A stretch of 64,000 bases of DNA from Quercus robur (taxonomy: Eukaryota; Streptophyta; Magnoliopsida; Fagales; Fagaceae). Numbering within the stretch: position 1 is the stretch's first letter; each line of letters begins with the position of its first letter. The notes under the pieces are model-generated. The model was not told where the DNA came from. It searched no databases and worked only from the letters and a program-made list of their open reading frames with translations. The translations under genes were made by a program, and so were the position numbers. Where the stretch lies: contig NC_065536.1 in the NCBI RefSeq assembly GCF_932294415.1, positions 2,914,001 through 2,978,000 of the forward strand, written 5' to 3'. Shown here piece by piece: positions 10,435-22,271 of this stretch.

Positions 10435-11485
10435 GGCACTAAGTGCATTGGGCATCAGGTGTGCCAAATGCCAAATTTTTGGCAATTGACACACCAAACA
10501 CAAAAACCATTGCTCCTTGAGGTGTTTCAAATCTCAAATTTTTTTCCAACATGCTACAGTGTGGTTTCTATTAATAGAAACCGCACTATAGCATGTTGGA
10601 AAACTTTTTATTACTGTATTTTTTTATTCACCTCAGTGGGCCCTCTAATTTTTTATTGATTTGTATTTCCTCTCACTCTTTCTCTTCCCTCTGCTTCATG
10701 TCTCTACTCCCTCTTCCCTCTTCAGTCTCCTCTCTTTGATCGCCTCTCTCTACCTCCCACTCTGACCAAACCTAGATTGGAGCAAATATCTTTGTTTGAA
10801 GTCGCGTCAGCCATGGATCTTGCCATGTCGTTCTCCATAGCTTGTCTTCGATCTCGTTATGTTGTCCTCCATAGCTCGCTGCTGATCTTGCCGTGTCGTC
10901 ATCCATAGCTCACCACCAACTCGAAGCGGTCGTCCTTCATGCCACGCATCATCTGAACCTCCTAAGCGTCGTCCTCCATGAAGGTGTGAGATTTGGGATG
11001 GGTTTTGAGATTTGGAAATCTGGTGAGTTGTGGGGTAGTGTGTGAATTGGTGGTTCTGATGTGCTGTGGTTGTGGGCGGTGGTGCTGTGGTTGTGGCAGC
11101 GGTTCTTGGTTGTGATAGTGATTATTTGATGGTTGTGGTGGTGTGATTTTTTTTTTTTTTGGGGGTTCTTGTTGTGACTATGGGTTTTTTTGGTTGGTGG
11201 TGGGTTTGCAGTTGTGGTGGTGGTGGGGCTTTCGATCTAGTGTTGGTGGGTAGTGGTGCTGTGGTGAATGAGTTTTGGATCAGAGGGAAGAGAGAGAGAG
11301 GGATTTTGGGTTTTGAGAAATTGAATGATTTTTTATTGGATGTTCATAGTATTTTAATGGGTTGAAATGTTAAAATAGAACTAATGATGTAAGGCGTATT
11401 TTAAAATAATGTGATAAAAATAGATAAAGTAAGTATTTGTATGTTAAAATGACATTTAGGATGACACAATTGATGTTAGTGCTTT
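10435..11485. mobile_element. Non-autonomous element with GC-rich captured interior (MITE A)
   Basis: The left end (GGCATCAGGTGTGCCAAATG) resembles the inverted form of the right end (GACACAATTGATGTTAGTGC near 11,464-11,483). The AT-rich edges enclose a much more GC-rich interior (about 10,670-11,360) with CT-rich and TGGTGGTTGTGG-rich parts, which suggests captured sequence. The open frames inside are low-complexity and not convincing. The end positions are approximate. Confidence 0.45.
10546..10599. repeat. 54-bp near-perfect palindrome
   Basis: Two 27-base arms (CCAACATGCTACAGTGTGG... and its complement) meet without a loop around TTAA and differ at only two positions. It lies close to the left end of the element at 10,435-11,485. 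It is probably part of a terminal structure, not an RNA gene. Confidence 0.85.
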
Positions 11486-11496
11486 AATGTCTTAAC

Positions 11497-12415
11497 CTTA
11501 GAGCATTTTTATCAATAATTGCAAAAATTTTAGCATTTATAATCTCAAAACGTTACTTTTTCAATTTTAACAACTCATTTTACAATATACCAAACATCAA
11601 GACTTCTATTTTTTTTACAACTTCATTTAAATATTATTCCTTTATAATTTTTTATTCATTTTTTATTTTTATTTTTTTCATCCTCTCTCTGGTTTCACTG
11701 TCTCTCTCTCTCCCTCCCTCTTTCCCTCTCGATCTCACCGTCTCTCCCTCTCGGTCTCACTATCTCAACCCAGTAATCATACCCACCGCTAGCCACTAGC
11801 CATCACAATTCCAATAACCACCACAACGATCAGAGACCCATGCAAATCAAGTCGATGACCCACGCCGATAAGACCGATCAAGTCAACGATCCACGCCGGT
11901 CAACTCGATGATCCACGCTGGTCACGTCGATGATCCACAAACGCAAACCCACAAACGCAAACCCATGAACTCAGACCCACAAACCCAAACCCACAAAATT
12001 GTCGGAGCACATCAAACCACGACCCAAAACGCCAAATCCATAACCCACACAACCACTGCCGAATCTACCATCAAATCACAATCTTAAAAAAAAAATAATA
12101 ATAAATCACTGTGATAGAGATCAGCTTGGCTTGATGCTCTAGCTTGGGTTTCGTCGGAAAGGGAGGTAGATACGTCGAGCAGAGGGAGAGAGAGAGAGAG
12201 CAGAGAAATGGTTGGCTTAGAGTAAGAATGAGAGACGGAAGAAACGGAAACGAGAAAGAAAAAATAAGAAGAAAAGAAAGTGGGTCTCACCTGAATAAAA
12301 AAATAATATAAGTTTTATAATTGGTAAACAGTACAATCTCAAATATGAGATTGCACTATTCATCAATGTCAAATATTTGGCATTTGACACACTTGATGAG
12401 AATGGTTTTATGACT
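11497..12415. mobile_element. Related non-autonomous element (MITE B)
   Basis: The left end GAGCATTTTTATCAATAATT and the reverse complement of the right end (ACCATTCTCATCAAGTGTGT) are alignable, and the right subterminal GCCAAATATTTGACATT resembles the left end of MITE A. A near-palindrome sits at about 12,335-12,356 (CAATCTCAAATATGAGATTG). The GC-rich interior contains short tandem phrases such as GTCGATGATCCACG and ACAAACGCAAACCC. There is no transposase. The boundaries are approximate. Confidence 0.5.
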
Positions 12416-12739
12416 TGGATTGAGCGAAAGATAAATTAGAAACGATTGAGTTTCAGCATTACATGTCTGTTTGCCTCTAGCTTATTAAACAATCTTTTAG
12501 CTTTTATGTAAAAACTTTAAAACCTTATTTTTTTAAAGCATAAGCTAAAAGATAACGCTAAAACCACAAATTATTTTACGAACTTTTTTATGAATATAAT
12601 GGGTGATTATTAGTAAGTAAAAAAATGATAATAACGACGGGTTTAGATAAGAACCAGTAAAATTTTATCACATTAATAATTTGTAATAATATTGTAAAGA
12701 ATTACTCATTTATTCTAAACTAAATAGTAAATAAGGTGA

Positions 12740-13710
12740 TAACAAACACATACCAAGTGTACGAAATAAGTTCTCCCAACTTCAAGGCAACTGACACAAA
12801 CTATTATAACCGGTTATGTACTTCTGTATTTATGCTTTCAATGGATGATTTCACTTTAACTTCACTATTAACCATAAGGTCAAGGTTCTAGTTAATGAAC
12901 AAGCCCACCAATTTATGAAGCCCATCTCATGCTCAAGTAAAGGAAAAAGGAAATAAACAAAGATAACGGGTAGAGCATTAGAAATTTTGGAAAATTTGTC
13001 AAAAAAGAAATTTTGGAAAAAAAATATTAAGGAGCAAATGCTCAACCTCAATCCAAATAGATGGACAACATTTTTTACAATACCTTCAGACAAAGACTCA
13101 AAAGAGTAAACAAAGGAACCACAAGATGCTTAACTTTGTAACAAGACTACATTGACACTGGTTAAATAAAGCTTCTTCTTTTTTTAATAAGGTTAAATAA
13201 AGCTCATGGATGTATAACCGTTTGTCTAAATAATGTCCATTGTGTAAAAAAAACAAAAGTATCAATTCATTGACATTGCCGATGTTATATAAATGTTTGA
13301 GACTTCCAAGGAAAATTATTCATTACTCTAAATAATTTCACACCCACAGTTTATTTATTAAAAGTTTATAAAAGTGTGCATAGACTAGGCAAATCTTCTG
13401 AATTCCATACTTTGTAAACTTTTAAAAGAATTTAAAATAAAATATTGGGTTCCGCAAATTTTTTTTTTCCTGGTCAAAGAATTTGAAAACTTTTATATGG
13501 GCCTTCCTTGACGTAAATGAGTTTCAGACATTAGGCCCATTACCAGCAGACCATTTTTAGCCCAAACTTGCACTTCTACCGGTGAAATCTGATAGTACTC
13601 ATTTTGTTTTGCTGATTATTTTTAGTCTCTTCATTTGGTTAATCAACTGACATTAGTTTATTGCTTAGCTAAATAACTATATAACTATATAACATAATAT
13701 TGACATTTCA
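12740..13710 (+). repeat. Dispersed repeat shared with 23,510-23,885 and 5,590-5,770
   Basis: Blocks such as TATGCTTTCAATGGATGATT, CACCAATTTATGAA and CTCAACCTCAATCCAAA, then ATAACC(A/G)TTTGTCTAAATAA near 13,215, occur in the same order at 23,577-23,885. The later part (CTTTTATATGGGCCTTCCTT through TTTATTGCTTAGCTAAA) matches 5,600-5,750. The copies are diverged by substitutions and indels. They are probably pieces of one old transposon; its ends were not found. Confidence 0.6.
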
Positions 13711-14395
13711 TAATTAAACAAAATAGGAGACAAGATACCAAGAGCCTTGTAATTCAATTATATATAGTTGTCTTGTCTAGCTCTCCCATGCAGAACTTGG
13801 ATTGGAATTTCCCTCCTCACTTGTGTAAGGGAAAATAAATAAGACTCAAGATAACATGTCATATATTATTTTTAAAAAAAAAAAAAAAAAAAAAAAACAA
13901 AGATAACAGGTCAATGTTTGAGTGTCCTTAAATTGAACAACATTTTTCTTAAAAACTTTATTGGACGTATTATATGACGATTTAAGTATATTATAAACTA
14001 GTCACTAACTCATGCTATACACAGGAAACTACCTATTTGTAAAGTGGATTAAAATAATTTTATAAAATCTTAAATTGATTAAGAAACTACACCAATGCAT
14101 GATTTGTGTTAAATTTGGCGAAGAAGTCGTTGCTTGAACATGCAATGGCTTACAAAAAATTTGCTAGACAGTTGTAGATACTGCAACAAAATAACTCAAA
14201 AATTAAGATATTAAAACTTCTGAAAGACCAAAAATTTTTATAGAATCAGATGATTCACTACTTAGAAATTATTGAAACAAAAAAAAATATATATGACTAA
14301 AAAATAGAGAAAAATAAGAGAAAAATGGGTTACATTCAAAAGAATAATCCATGGTTATAACTATTGAAAGGAATCAAAAGATTCAGAGCCTACAA

Positions 14396-14446
<51 letters not shown>

Positions 14447-14970
14447 CTACACAAATTTAGATGTTAAAACTTCCAAAATGCCAAAAAAGATATATAATTA
14501 AAGAATAAGTTAATGAAATAATTCAAAAAATATATGACTATTCAAAAAAGAAATATAAGAAAAAGAAAAAAGTACACGAACCCATAAAGCAATAAGTTTC
14601 AAATTTTAACGGGTTTAAACTCTAAATGAGCCTTATCAACATGTTGCCCACGCTAAAAATAGATGAGCAAAGACATATGCAGTAGCAGCAACCTTAAATT
14701 TCAATTATTGCAAGCTTTTTTTCTTGTAAAAAATGGATAAAGAGAATTTGGTGGTTCATGTATGAAAATTACTTTTTAAAAAATACATGAAAAACCATAA
14801 AATAAATTTTTTTTTTTTTAACAAAGTAGAGGAGAAAAAAATAATAAAAGAAGAACTCATACCTCTACTTGGCTTTAAAAAAAAAAAAATATATATATAT
14901 ATATATATTAGGGTTTGCACTGCTTTTATAGTGTTCATGATTAATCTCGCAAATTTGAAGATAAATTATC
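13711..14970. other. Intergenic with (GT)n microsatellite, no gene seen
   Basis: It contains an A-run at about 13,871-13,897, a (GT)22 microsatellite at 14,401-14,445, and an A/AT run at about 14,878-14,908. Open frames here are short and low-complexity. Confidence 0.5.
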
Positions 14971-14974
14971 AATG

Positions 14975-15275
14975 TTTGAGTTTGAATTTAAGTTGGACTT
15001 GTTAGAGAGATAAAGTTTCACTCCTTGTTAAGCTAGACAAAAGAAAAATAATTTTGCTTTAAAATAATAATAATGATGAGTTTGAGTTTAAGTTGGACTT
15101 GTTAGAAAGATAGAGTTTCACTCCTTGTTAAGCAAGACTAAAGAAAAATAATTTTGCTTTAAAATAATGATAATGATGAGTTTAAGTTGGACTTGTTAGA
15201 GAGATAGAGTTTCACTTCTTGTTAAGTTTAAACAAAACAAAAATAATTTTTTTTTTTTTTAAAAATGATAATGAT
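14975..15275 (+). repeat. ~100-bp tandem repeat, three copies
   Basis: AAGTTGGACTTGTTAGA recurs at about 14,989, 15,090 and 15,184. It is followed each time by GAGTTTCACT(C/T)CTTGTTAAG and an AAAAATAATTTT block. The spacing is about 101 and 94 bases. It lies directly before the larger array at 15,430 but has a different unit. Confidence 0.8.
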
Positions 15276-15429
15276 GTGGCAAGTTCTGGAAATGTCAATA
15301 AAAAGTTAAAAGCTTCGGTTTTATACATGTATAAGTTTCATCTCAACCTTCCTCCCTAAAAATAATTCAAAATAACAGGTTATAGGCTGTGATGATAGAC
15401 ATTTAGGAACACCTCGTGGCTTCTTCAAG

Positions 15430-17190
15430 CAACCATCAAGTGAAAAAAAAAAATTACCCAATACTTGATTTTCTGAAAGTAAAGCACCATACAAAAAGAA
15501 AAAGATAAAAAAAAAAAATAAAGATAAATCACTCCACAATCCACACTCTAAATACTAATTACTATTTTAAATAATTATAATCCACTTAAGAATATACAAT
15601 TTACAAAAGAAAAAAAAAGTGAAAAACAAAATTTACCAGTACTTGATTTCTTGAAAGTAAAGTACCATACAAAAAGAAAAAAAAAGATAAAAATAAATCA
15701 CTCCACAATCCAAAATTATTATTTTTTGAGTTAACGGTAATACTTATTAGAACACATGCGAAAATAGTAATATTGGTGTTTTAAATTAGGTTTATAATAC
15801 ATTATATAACCAGAGTACAAAATTTACCCAGTACTTGATTTCTTGAAACTAAAGTACCATACAAAAAGTTTAGCAAAAAAAAAAAAAAAAAAAAACCATA
15901 CAAAAAGAAAGAAAAAAAAAGATAAAGATAAATCACTCCACAGTCTAAACTCTAAATACTAATAAATATCTTAAATATTTATTATCCACTTAATAATATA
16001 AAATTTACAAAAGAAAGAAAAATCTACCCAATACTTTATTTCTTGAAAGTAAAGTACCATACAAAAATAAAAAGATAAAGATAAATCACTCCACAATCTA
16101 CACTTTAAATACTAATTACTATCTTAAATATTTATAATCCACTTAATAATATAAAATTTACAAAAGAAAAAAAAATGAAAAAAAATAATTTACTCAGTAC
16201 TTGATTTCTTGAAATTAAAGTACCATACAAAAAAAAAAAAAGATAAATCACTCCACAGTCCACACTTTAAAAACTAATTACTATCTTAAATATTTATAAT
16301 CCACTTAATAATATAAAATTTACAAAAGAAAAAAAAAGTAAAAAAAAAATTTACCTAGTACTTGATTTCTTGAAAATTAAGTACCATACAAAAAGAAAAA
16401 GAAAACAAAAAAATAAAAATAAATCACTCCACGATCCACACTCTAAAAACTAATTACTATTTTAAATATTTATAGTCCACTTAATAATATAAAATTTACA
16501 AAAGAAAAAAAAGTGAAAAAAAAAAATTTACCCAGTACTTGATTTCTTGAAAGTAAAGTACCATACAAAAAGAAAATGAAAAAAAAAAAAAAGATAAAAA
16601 TAAATCACTCCATAGTCCACACTCTAAATACTAATTAATATCTTAAATATTTATAATCAACTTAATAATATAAAATTTACAAAAAAAGAGTGAAAATTTT
16701 TTTTTTTTTACTCAGTACTTGATTTCTTGAAAGTAAAGTACCACAAAAAGAAAGATAAAGATAAATTATTCCACAGTCCACACTCTAAATATTAATAATT
16801 ATCTTAAATATTTATAATCCACTTAATAATATAAAATTTACAAATGAAAAAAAAGTGGAAAAAAAAAATTTTACCTCGTACTTAATTTCTTGAAAGTAAA
16901 GTACCATACAAAAAGGGAAAAAAAAAAAAAAAGATAAATCATTCCACAGTCCACACTTTAAATAATAATAACTATCTTAAATATTTATAACACACTTAAT
17001 AATATAGAATATACAAAAGAAAAAAAAAATCCCATTACTTTATTTCTTAAAAGTAAAGTACCATACAAAAAGAAAAAGGATAATAAAAAAAAGAATAAAG
17101 AAAAATCACTCTATAGTCCACACTCTAAATACTCATTACTATCTTAAATATTTATAATCTACTTAATAATATAAAATTTACAAAAAAAAT
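15430..17190 (+). repeat. ~175-bp satellite-like tandem array, ten copies
   Basis: The marker ACTTGATTTCTTGAAAGTAA recurs near 15,463, 15,641, 15,833, 16,033, 16,199, 16,359, 16,537, 16,717, 16,879 and 17,036, with spacings of 157-200 bases. Each unit continues with AGTACCATACAAAAAG, AAATCACTCCACA(G/A)TCCA, CACTCTAAATACTAATTACT, ATATTTATAATCCACTTAAT and ATATAAAATTTACAAAAGA. Variation is mostly in A-runs. The unit length is in the range of plant satellite monomers, but the array is short and non-coding. Confidence 0.9.
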
Positions 17191-17601
17191 TTAAAAATAC
17201 CAATGCAATGCACTAGAACTTACTTGTTTGTATGGTAGACTAAAATAATTTTATGAAATATTAAATTGATTATAAAACTATACCATTGCATAAATTGCTC
17301 CCATTTGGCTTGAATTTGTGTTATAATTTGATGAATAAGTCAAAACTTAAAATATTAACGAATCGGAAGATCCATTGCCTAGGTATTGTTAAAACAAAAC
17401 CAAAAATATGGCTACACAATAAAGGCATTGATATGGACTATGTTTGACAAACGACATGCACTTAAAGTTAATGTTATTACCGTAGGTATTAGTATAATTA
17501 TGTCCAAGTAGCTAGGTGCAAATGTTGGAGGACAGGGCAGGCAGTAAGGAGACGAGAGAGAGAGTTAGAGTTTGCAGAACTAACATTTAGAAGGTCCATA
17601 A
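17191..17601. other. Intergenic, nothing seen
   Basis: This AT-rich stretch separates the satellite-like array from the F-box/LRR relic. I found no repeat, open frame or motif worth naming. Confidence 0.4.
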
Positions 17602-17829
17602 TCATGAGGCTTGGGAACTCCGGGGCAACTCCAAAGGTTGATTAGGATGAGTATTTATGGAGAGATCAAACTCTTTCACACCATGCCGAAAGGTGGCATG
17701 GATCCAAGTGTCAACATGGAGCGGAAGACAATTTTTGTGCCATCGGATGTGCAACTCTTGTATAGGCGTGGGATTGGGAACTGTACTGTGAAGAATAAAA
17801 GATTCTTGACACAATTTCCGCGAAACTAA
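17602..17829 (-). pseudogene. F-box/FBD/LRR-type protein relic
   Basis: The minus strand reads PIQELHIRWHKNC, then VDTWIHATFRHGVKEFDLSI, then QPLELPRS before a stop. This order (a helix with 'Q.L.L', 'V..WI..A.RR.V.EL.L.', 'LELP.SLF') is characteristic of the LRR part of plant F-box/LRR/FBD proteins. Only about 70 residues remain, with no F-box, no FBD domain and no neighbouring exons, so it is a fragment. How it arrived (duplication, decay or capture) is not visible. Confidence 0.55.
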
Positions 17830-18034
17830 AAGTATGATTTGATGTGGTAAAAGTTTTATTCTAATGTCTTCTTCGTCTTTGTCATCATCTCTTTCAATTC
17901 TCTGTTTTTTCTAAAACTTCATGCTTCCTATCACAAATTGCTTTACTTGTGAATTGATGACAGATTGCACCATTTCATCTTAATATCACAAATTGCCCTC
18001 AAAAACCCATGCGATGCTTTACCTGCATGACACA

Positions 18035-18486
18035 TGATGACGTCGAAAATCGTCACCAATGGGTCACACCGTACTCGCGACTCGAATTGAACCTGCACGA
18101 CGAAACAAACTAAAGAATCCTTCAGAGAGCACCGGTGTGGTGCCGGCCAAAGACTCTCCGACGGTCAAGTTAGAATTCCTTTTGTTTTACTTAGTGCGTT
18201 AGAGAGGGTTCATAAAAGCGTACCTCGATTTCTGTGGGTATTACGCCTTTTATAGTGATAAGGAGTTGACTTTCCCTTTTGGTTCCCACATCTTTTCAAT
18301 GTGGGACTCTATTCCCAATTCTTCCAAACGTGGTGAGCAAGGATTCTCATTACCGGACCATGGGCCCTTGCTGCGTCAGTAGTGATGGGCCTTCAAAGCT
18401 GGGACCATACTTACGCAGGCCCAAGAGACCCAATCCGTCAGGCCCATTAAGGTAAGCCCATCATGCCCAATATTTTATCATCTTCA
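18035..18486 (-). mobile_element. Solo LTR with 5-base target duplication ACACA
   Basis: The 452-base element has TG/CA ends (TGATGACGTCG... to ...ATCATCTTCA). It is flanked by ACACA at 18,030-18,034 and ACACA at 18,487-18,491, the expected 5-base duplication of LTR retrotransposons. No internal region or second LTR is present, so it is a solo LTR left by recombination. The TATA-like CTATAAAAGG on the minus strand (complement near 18,250) suggests that the original element ran on the minus strand. It is related to the LTR-like sequence at 7,080-7,586. Confidence 0.85.
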
Positions 18487-19009
18487 ACACATACTCACAT
18501 TTGCTTCGGGTCAAACTCAAGATGGAATTGATGAAACCTAACTAATATTGATTTTTGCCAATGCAATCAGTGCGGTATATAAGCATAACTAATATTGTGA
18601 AATTATGAGACAAACTTAACATAAGAATCAATACAAAGTAATTGTAATCATATTTAACATTCAAACTCTCTAATGTAAACCCATATCCAAAAAGTAAAAT
18701 AAAATGATTAAACAAAAAAGCAAAACAGAGTAAGAGCAACAAAATCCAACACACCGTATTGTCTCCCACTAAGTAAAAAAGTTCCAACTTCCGTTTTTGC
18801 GGCCTGCCGAATGGAGAGAATGTGACCAATACCAGGAAGTTGAAAACACAATGATTGGAAATGGAAAAAAAGGTGGTAGTGGAGACATTGAGAATGCAGA
18901 GTAGGGTATTGAGTAAGGAACGTGAAAGGTTATAATGCCAGTTTTAAGAGAGAGAGAGAGAGATAGTTTGTGTATGTTTAAAATAATGAAGAGATATGAA
19001 CGATTTTTA
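18487..19009. other. Intergenic, no gene supported
   Basis: It contains an open but unrecognised minus-strand stretch and a (GA)n run at about 18,949-18,962. I see no motif or splice structure. Confidence 0.4.
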
Positions 19010-19642
19010 TCTATACTATTATTTAAGGGACTTTCCCTGTTTGGGATCCTCATTTTTTTGGTTCAAAAATACCCTTACACCCATTTGTTTAAATAAAGAC
19101 AAAACTAAAGGACAATCCAATAAAAATGCAACTTAACTCCCACTAAAACATTACCTAAAAAATATGGTCATTCTCCTGTTAATTTTCAAATTATTTTATC
19201 CACTTATAAATTAGATTTTCAAAATAAAAATTATATATATATAAAATAAAAACACAGTTTTTTTTTTTTTTGGCTACAAAATAAATGTGTAATATTCGTT
19301 CATTTTTTTAAACTAGCTTCATGACACTCCTGGTTGTATTAGTAGTTCAAATTGTGTAATATTAATGAGAAAACGTGTAAACTTCTACACCCTTATATTT
19401 AAGTAGAGACAAAATTAAAGGACAATTCGGTAAAAATCCAACTTAACTCCCACTAAAACATGGCCTAAAAAATAGGATCACTTTCTTGTTGATTTTCAAA
19501 TTACTTTATCCACTTATAAATTAAATTCTCAAAATAAAAATTATATATATATATATAAAAAACATAGTTTTTTTTCTCTAAAAAACAGGACCACTAAAAA
19601 AAAAACCTCATCGCACACGTGAAGCACATGTGATGAGACTAG
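19010..19642 (+). mobile_element. Short non-autonomous Helitron
   Basis: It begins with TCTATACTATTATT and ends with CTAG, placed between A (19,009) and T (19,643), as Helitrons insert. A hairpin-forming sequence (CATCGCACACGTG-AAG-CACATGTGATG, 19,609-19,635) sits just before the CTAG. The 633-base interior contains a duplicated ~190-base block (about 19,073-19,262 and 19,385-19,570) and no Rep/helicase gene. It is a non-autonomous copy. Confidence 0.8.
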
Positions 19643-19855
19643 TATGTTATAAAACTTATTTGGAATGTTACTATTTGGTAACTACTATCCAAGAGAAACT
19701 ATCACTAAAATGTTTATCTTATTCCTCCAAATGAAAAGATACATTGTTCTATGTTTTTAAAGGAAAAGATGGTATTAATTTACGTAGCCACCTGGCGTAA
19801 TGAGAAGTGGTCAACAAAAAGTCTAAAATTTACTTTATCCACTTTAGATATTATA

Positions 19856-19887
<32 letters not shown>

Positions 19888-21990
19888 GATTTAATGATTT
19901 ATTAAAAATTTTAAACCAATCACATGATTATTAAGTAGATTGTATGAATAAAAGTCTAAAAGTATATATGGAAAGTTTTTTGGGTTTTCATATAGTAAAT
20001 TGAAGGAATTTTCATACAAACCGATTTCGAGAAAAATTCTATTATCTATATATTTCAATAAATTTCGTTGATGTGGCCCAAATGTTGAATGTTGGCCGAA
20101 CCTTGGGACTATTATTTAGTTGATGCAGCCCAAAATGTCTTTTGGGGATTGTATGAGAGGAGAGATGGAATTTGATCCACAACATGGCTGAGGGCTATCC
20201 CATTGAATGGTCCAAATAAAAAGAACGAAAAGACTTGTTATGCATGCGGGAAGGCGAAAAAAAAAAAAAACATTTTCATTTATTTCAACAATTTCTTTCT
20301 CAATTATTGATATAATGTGCTGTGATTTTATGGTAAATTTGTAATTGATTAGGTTTAATATATTATTACTAAGTCTATAAAAAAAAGAAATATCTCAATA
20401 ATGTTGCATTTATGTACCACATACAAATTTATGGAGTATGTTGTCTTCCCATATGAAGCCGAGGGATTAGGACAACGAATTATTTTCTATAAAAATTAGA
20501 AGAGAAAAGAAGAATCGAGAAGTTGTGAAACTAGTCGAGACTAAGACTAGAAAAGCTCAGCAAATGAGAAATTTAATGAATGAAAAAGAACTAAAGAAGT
20601 ATTGGGGAAAAATCATGCCAAGCTTCAAAAATAGTGCAAAATCAACAAGTTATTGAATTTTTGAGTTTTTTTTTTTTTTTTTCTTCATTCTGAATGGATG
20701 CAATTGTTCCAACTTCCAACCATTGTGCTATGGGAATTGCGTGGGAAAGTAGTTATACCAGGAAAGAAATAATTGAATTCTAGATGTCTTTGTTGGAAAT
20801 ACTTTAAGTATTACCAGTTGAACTATAAAGCCCTTGAATGCAATTGAAAATTGATTCTAACTAATGCAAATAGAGCATTTGGCAAATTCCTATCCCATGT
20901 TATCAATAATGGCATCTATCTATAAGTGATAACTCTTCAAGGAAGGATGGTCTTTAATGTTCATTGGATGAATTAGGACCCATCAAAATTTCTTGAAAAG
21001 AAATATCACATTGAAAAAAAAAAAAAAAAAAAAAAACCTAAAATGTGAAGCACATGATGCACATGAAAAATACAGAAAGAGCTATGGTACAAGAACGCAA
21101 GTAGATGCATCTCGAACATATGTATTATGTGAAACAAGGACGTATGGAAGTTAGTAGTAGGTCAAGTCCGTCTCTAGGATAAAACTAGCACGTGAAGGCT
21201 CCAAGTGTATGTGAAACACATAAAGGGTATCTTTTATCTTTAGAGTAGAAAGCAATGTATGCAGCCACAAGGAAGTGCACGATCCATACTAAGATGGTGC
21301 ATGAGGGTGTGTGTGTGAGAGGACCTGAATGCAAATCTGAGGAGCCTAGGTATAGATGGAATTACCATGGATCTAGATCTTGGGTGTGGACTTTGACGTT
21401 GTAAAGGAAGGACTCAAAGTGTAAGAATGGTTGCAAAAGGCATTTGATTTTAATGTGCTACTTGAGCAGATCAAACACAATAAAAAAAAATAAAAATAAA
21501 AAAAGCTTGAATATTGAGACTCTACACAATGACAAAAGGACGCTATATTATTGACCACATAATTGTGGCACTGATATCATTTTTTTTTTTTTTTTTAAAT
21601 AGAGACCGGAAACAAGGATATATTTTGGTTCAAGTTGATGATCTATGCTCATAGCAAAAAGCGCCAAACAACCACATCTTTATCATATCGAATTTATTAC
21701 AATAAGTCCAACGGATACATATAGAAATATATGGTGTGCATTTGGATGTAGTTTTTTACTGATTGTAAATTGATTATTTGCTGAATGTTAGTTAACATAT
21801 AGTTATTTCATGAAAACTAAGGTTTTGAAAAGATGTATATAAGTAGATATGATATTAAACCTTGGTTCCCACTCCCCAGTGTGTGTTAGTCTAGGTCTTT
21901 TCTCAAAAAAAAAAAAAAAAAAAGTATATATATATATATATATATATAAGTAAATATGTTAAAAAGCTAAAAACTGTGATGAGGGCAAGC
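19643..21990. other. Intergenic, no gene supported
   Basis: It contains (AT)n runs at about 19,860-19,887 and 21,926-21,947, and poly-A/T runs at about 20,259, 20,667, 21,013, 21,579 and 21,905. Open frames are short and none shows a recognisable domain. Confidence 0.45.
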
Positions 21991-21994
21991 AAAC

Positions 21995-22271
21995 TCTAAG
22001 GGTACGTCTCTCAAAAAAAAAAACTGTATGTTTGGATACACGTCCACATCTAGCGTCCAGTGTTTAACACTTTTTTTTCATTAAGAAGTGTGTTTCAATG
22101 CTTTCCAGTGGGTCCTGTGCACTATTTACGGAACCCACAAACTTTTTTTTCAATAAAACTTTTATTAAAAATTGGTCCCATAGTACTATTCACGCATTTA
22201 AAAATTATTTTGCTATAATATTTTCAATTTTCATTTTTTTAGCAAAATAAGCGGTATCCAAACGGACCCTA
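21995..22271. mobile_element. MITE-like element with GTTTGGATA-type inverted ends
   Basis: The left part (GTATGTTTGGATACACGTCC) and the right part (GCGGTATCCAAACGGACCCT) are inverted with respect to each other, a layout typical of short plant MITEs. The interior is AT-rich and non-coding. An A-run interrupts the left end, so the left boundary is approximate. Confidence 0.5.

Noticed and set aside
15430..17190. CRISPR-like regular repeats
   Set aside because: The window is eukaryotic. The repeats are ~175 bp, diverged and without unique spacers.
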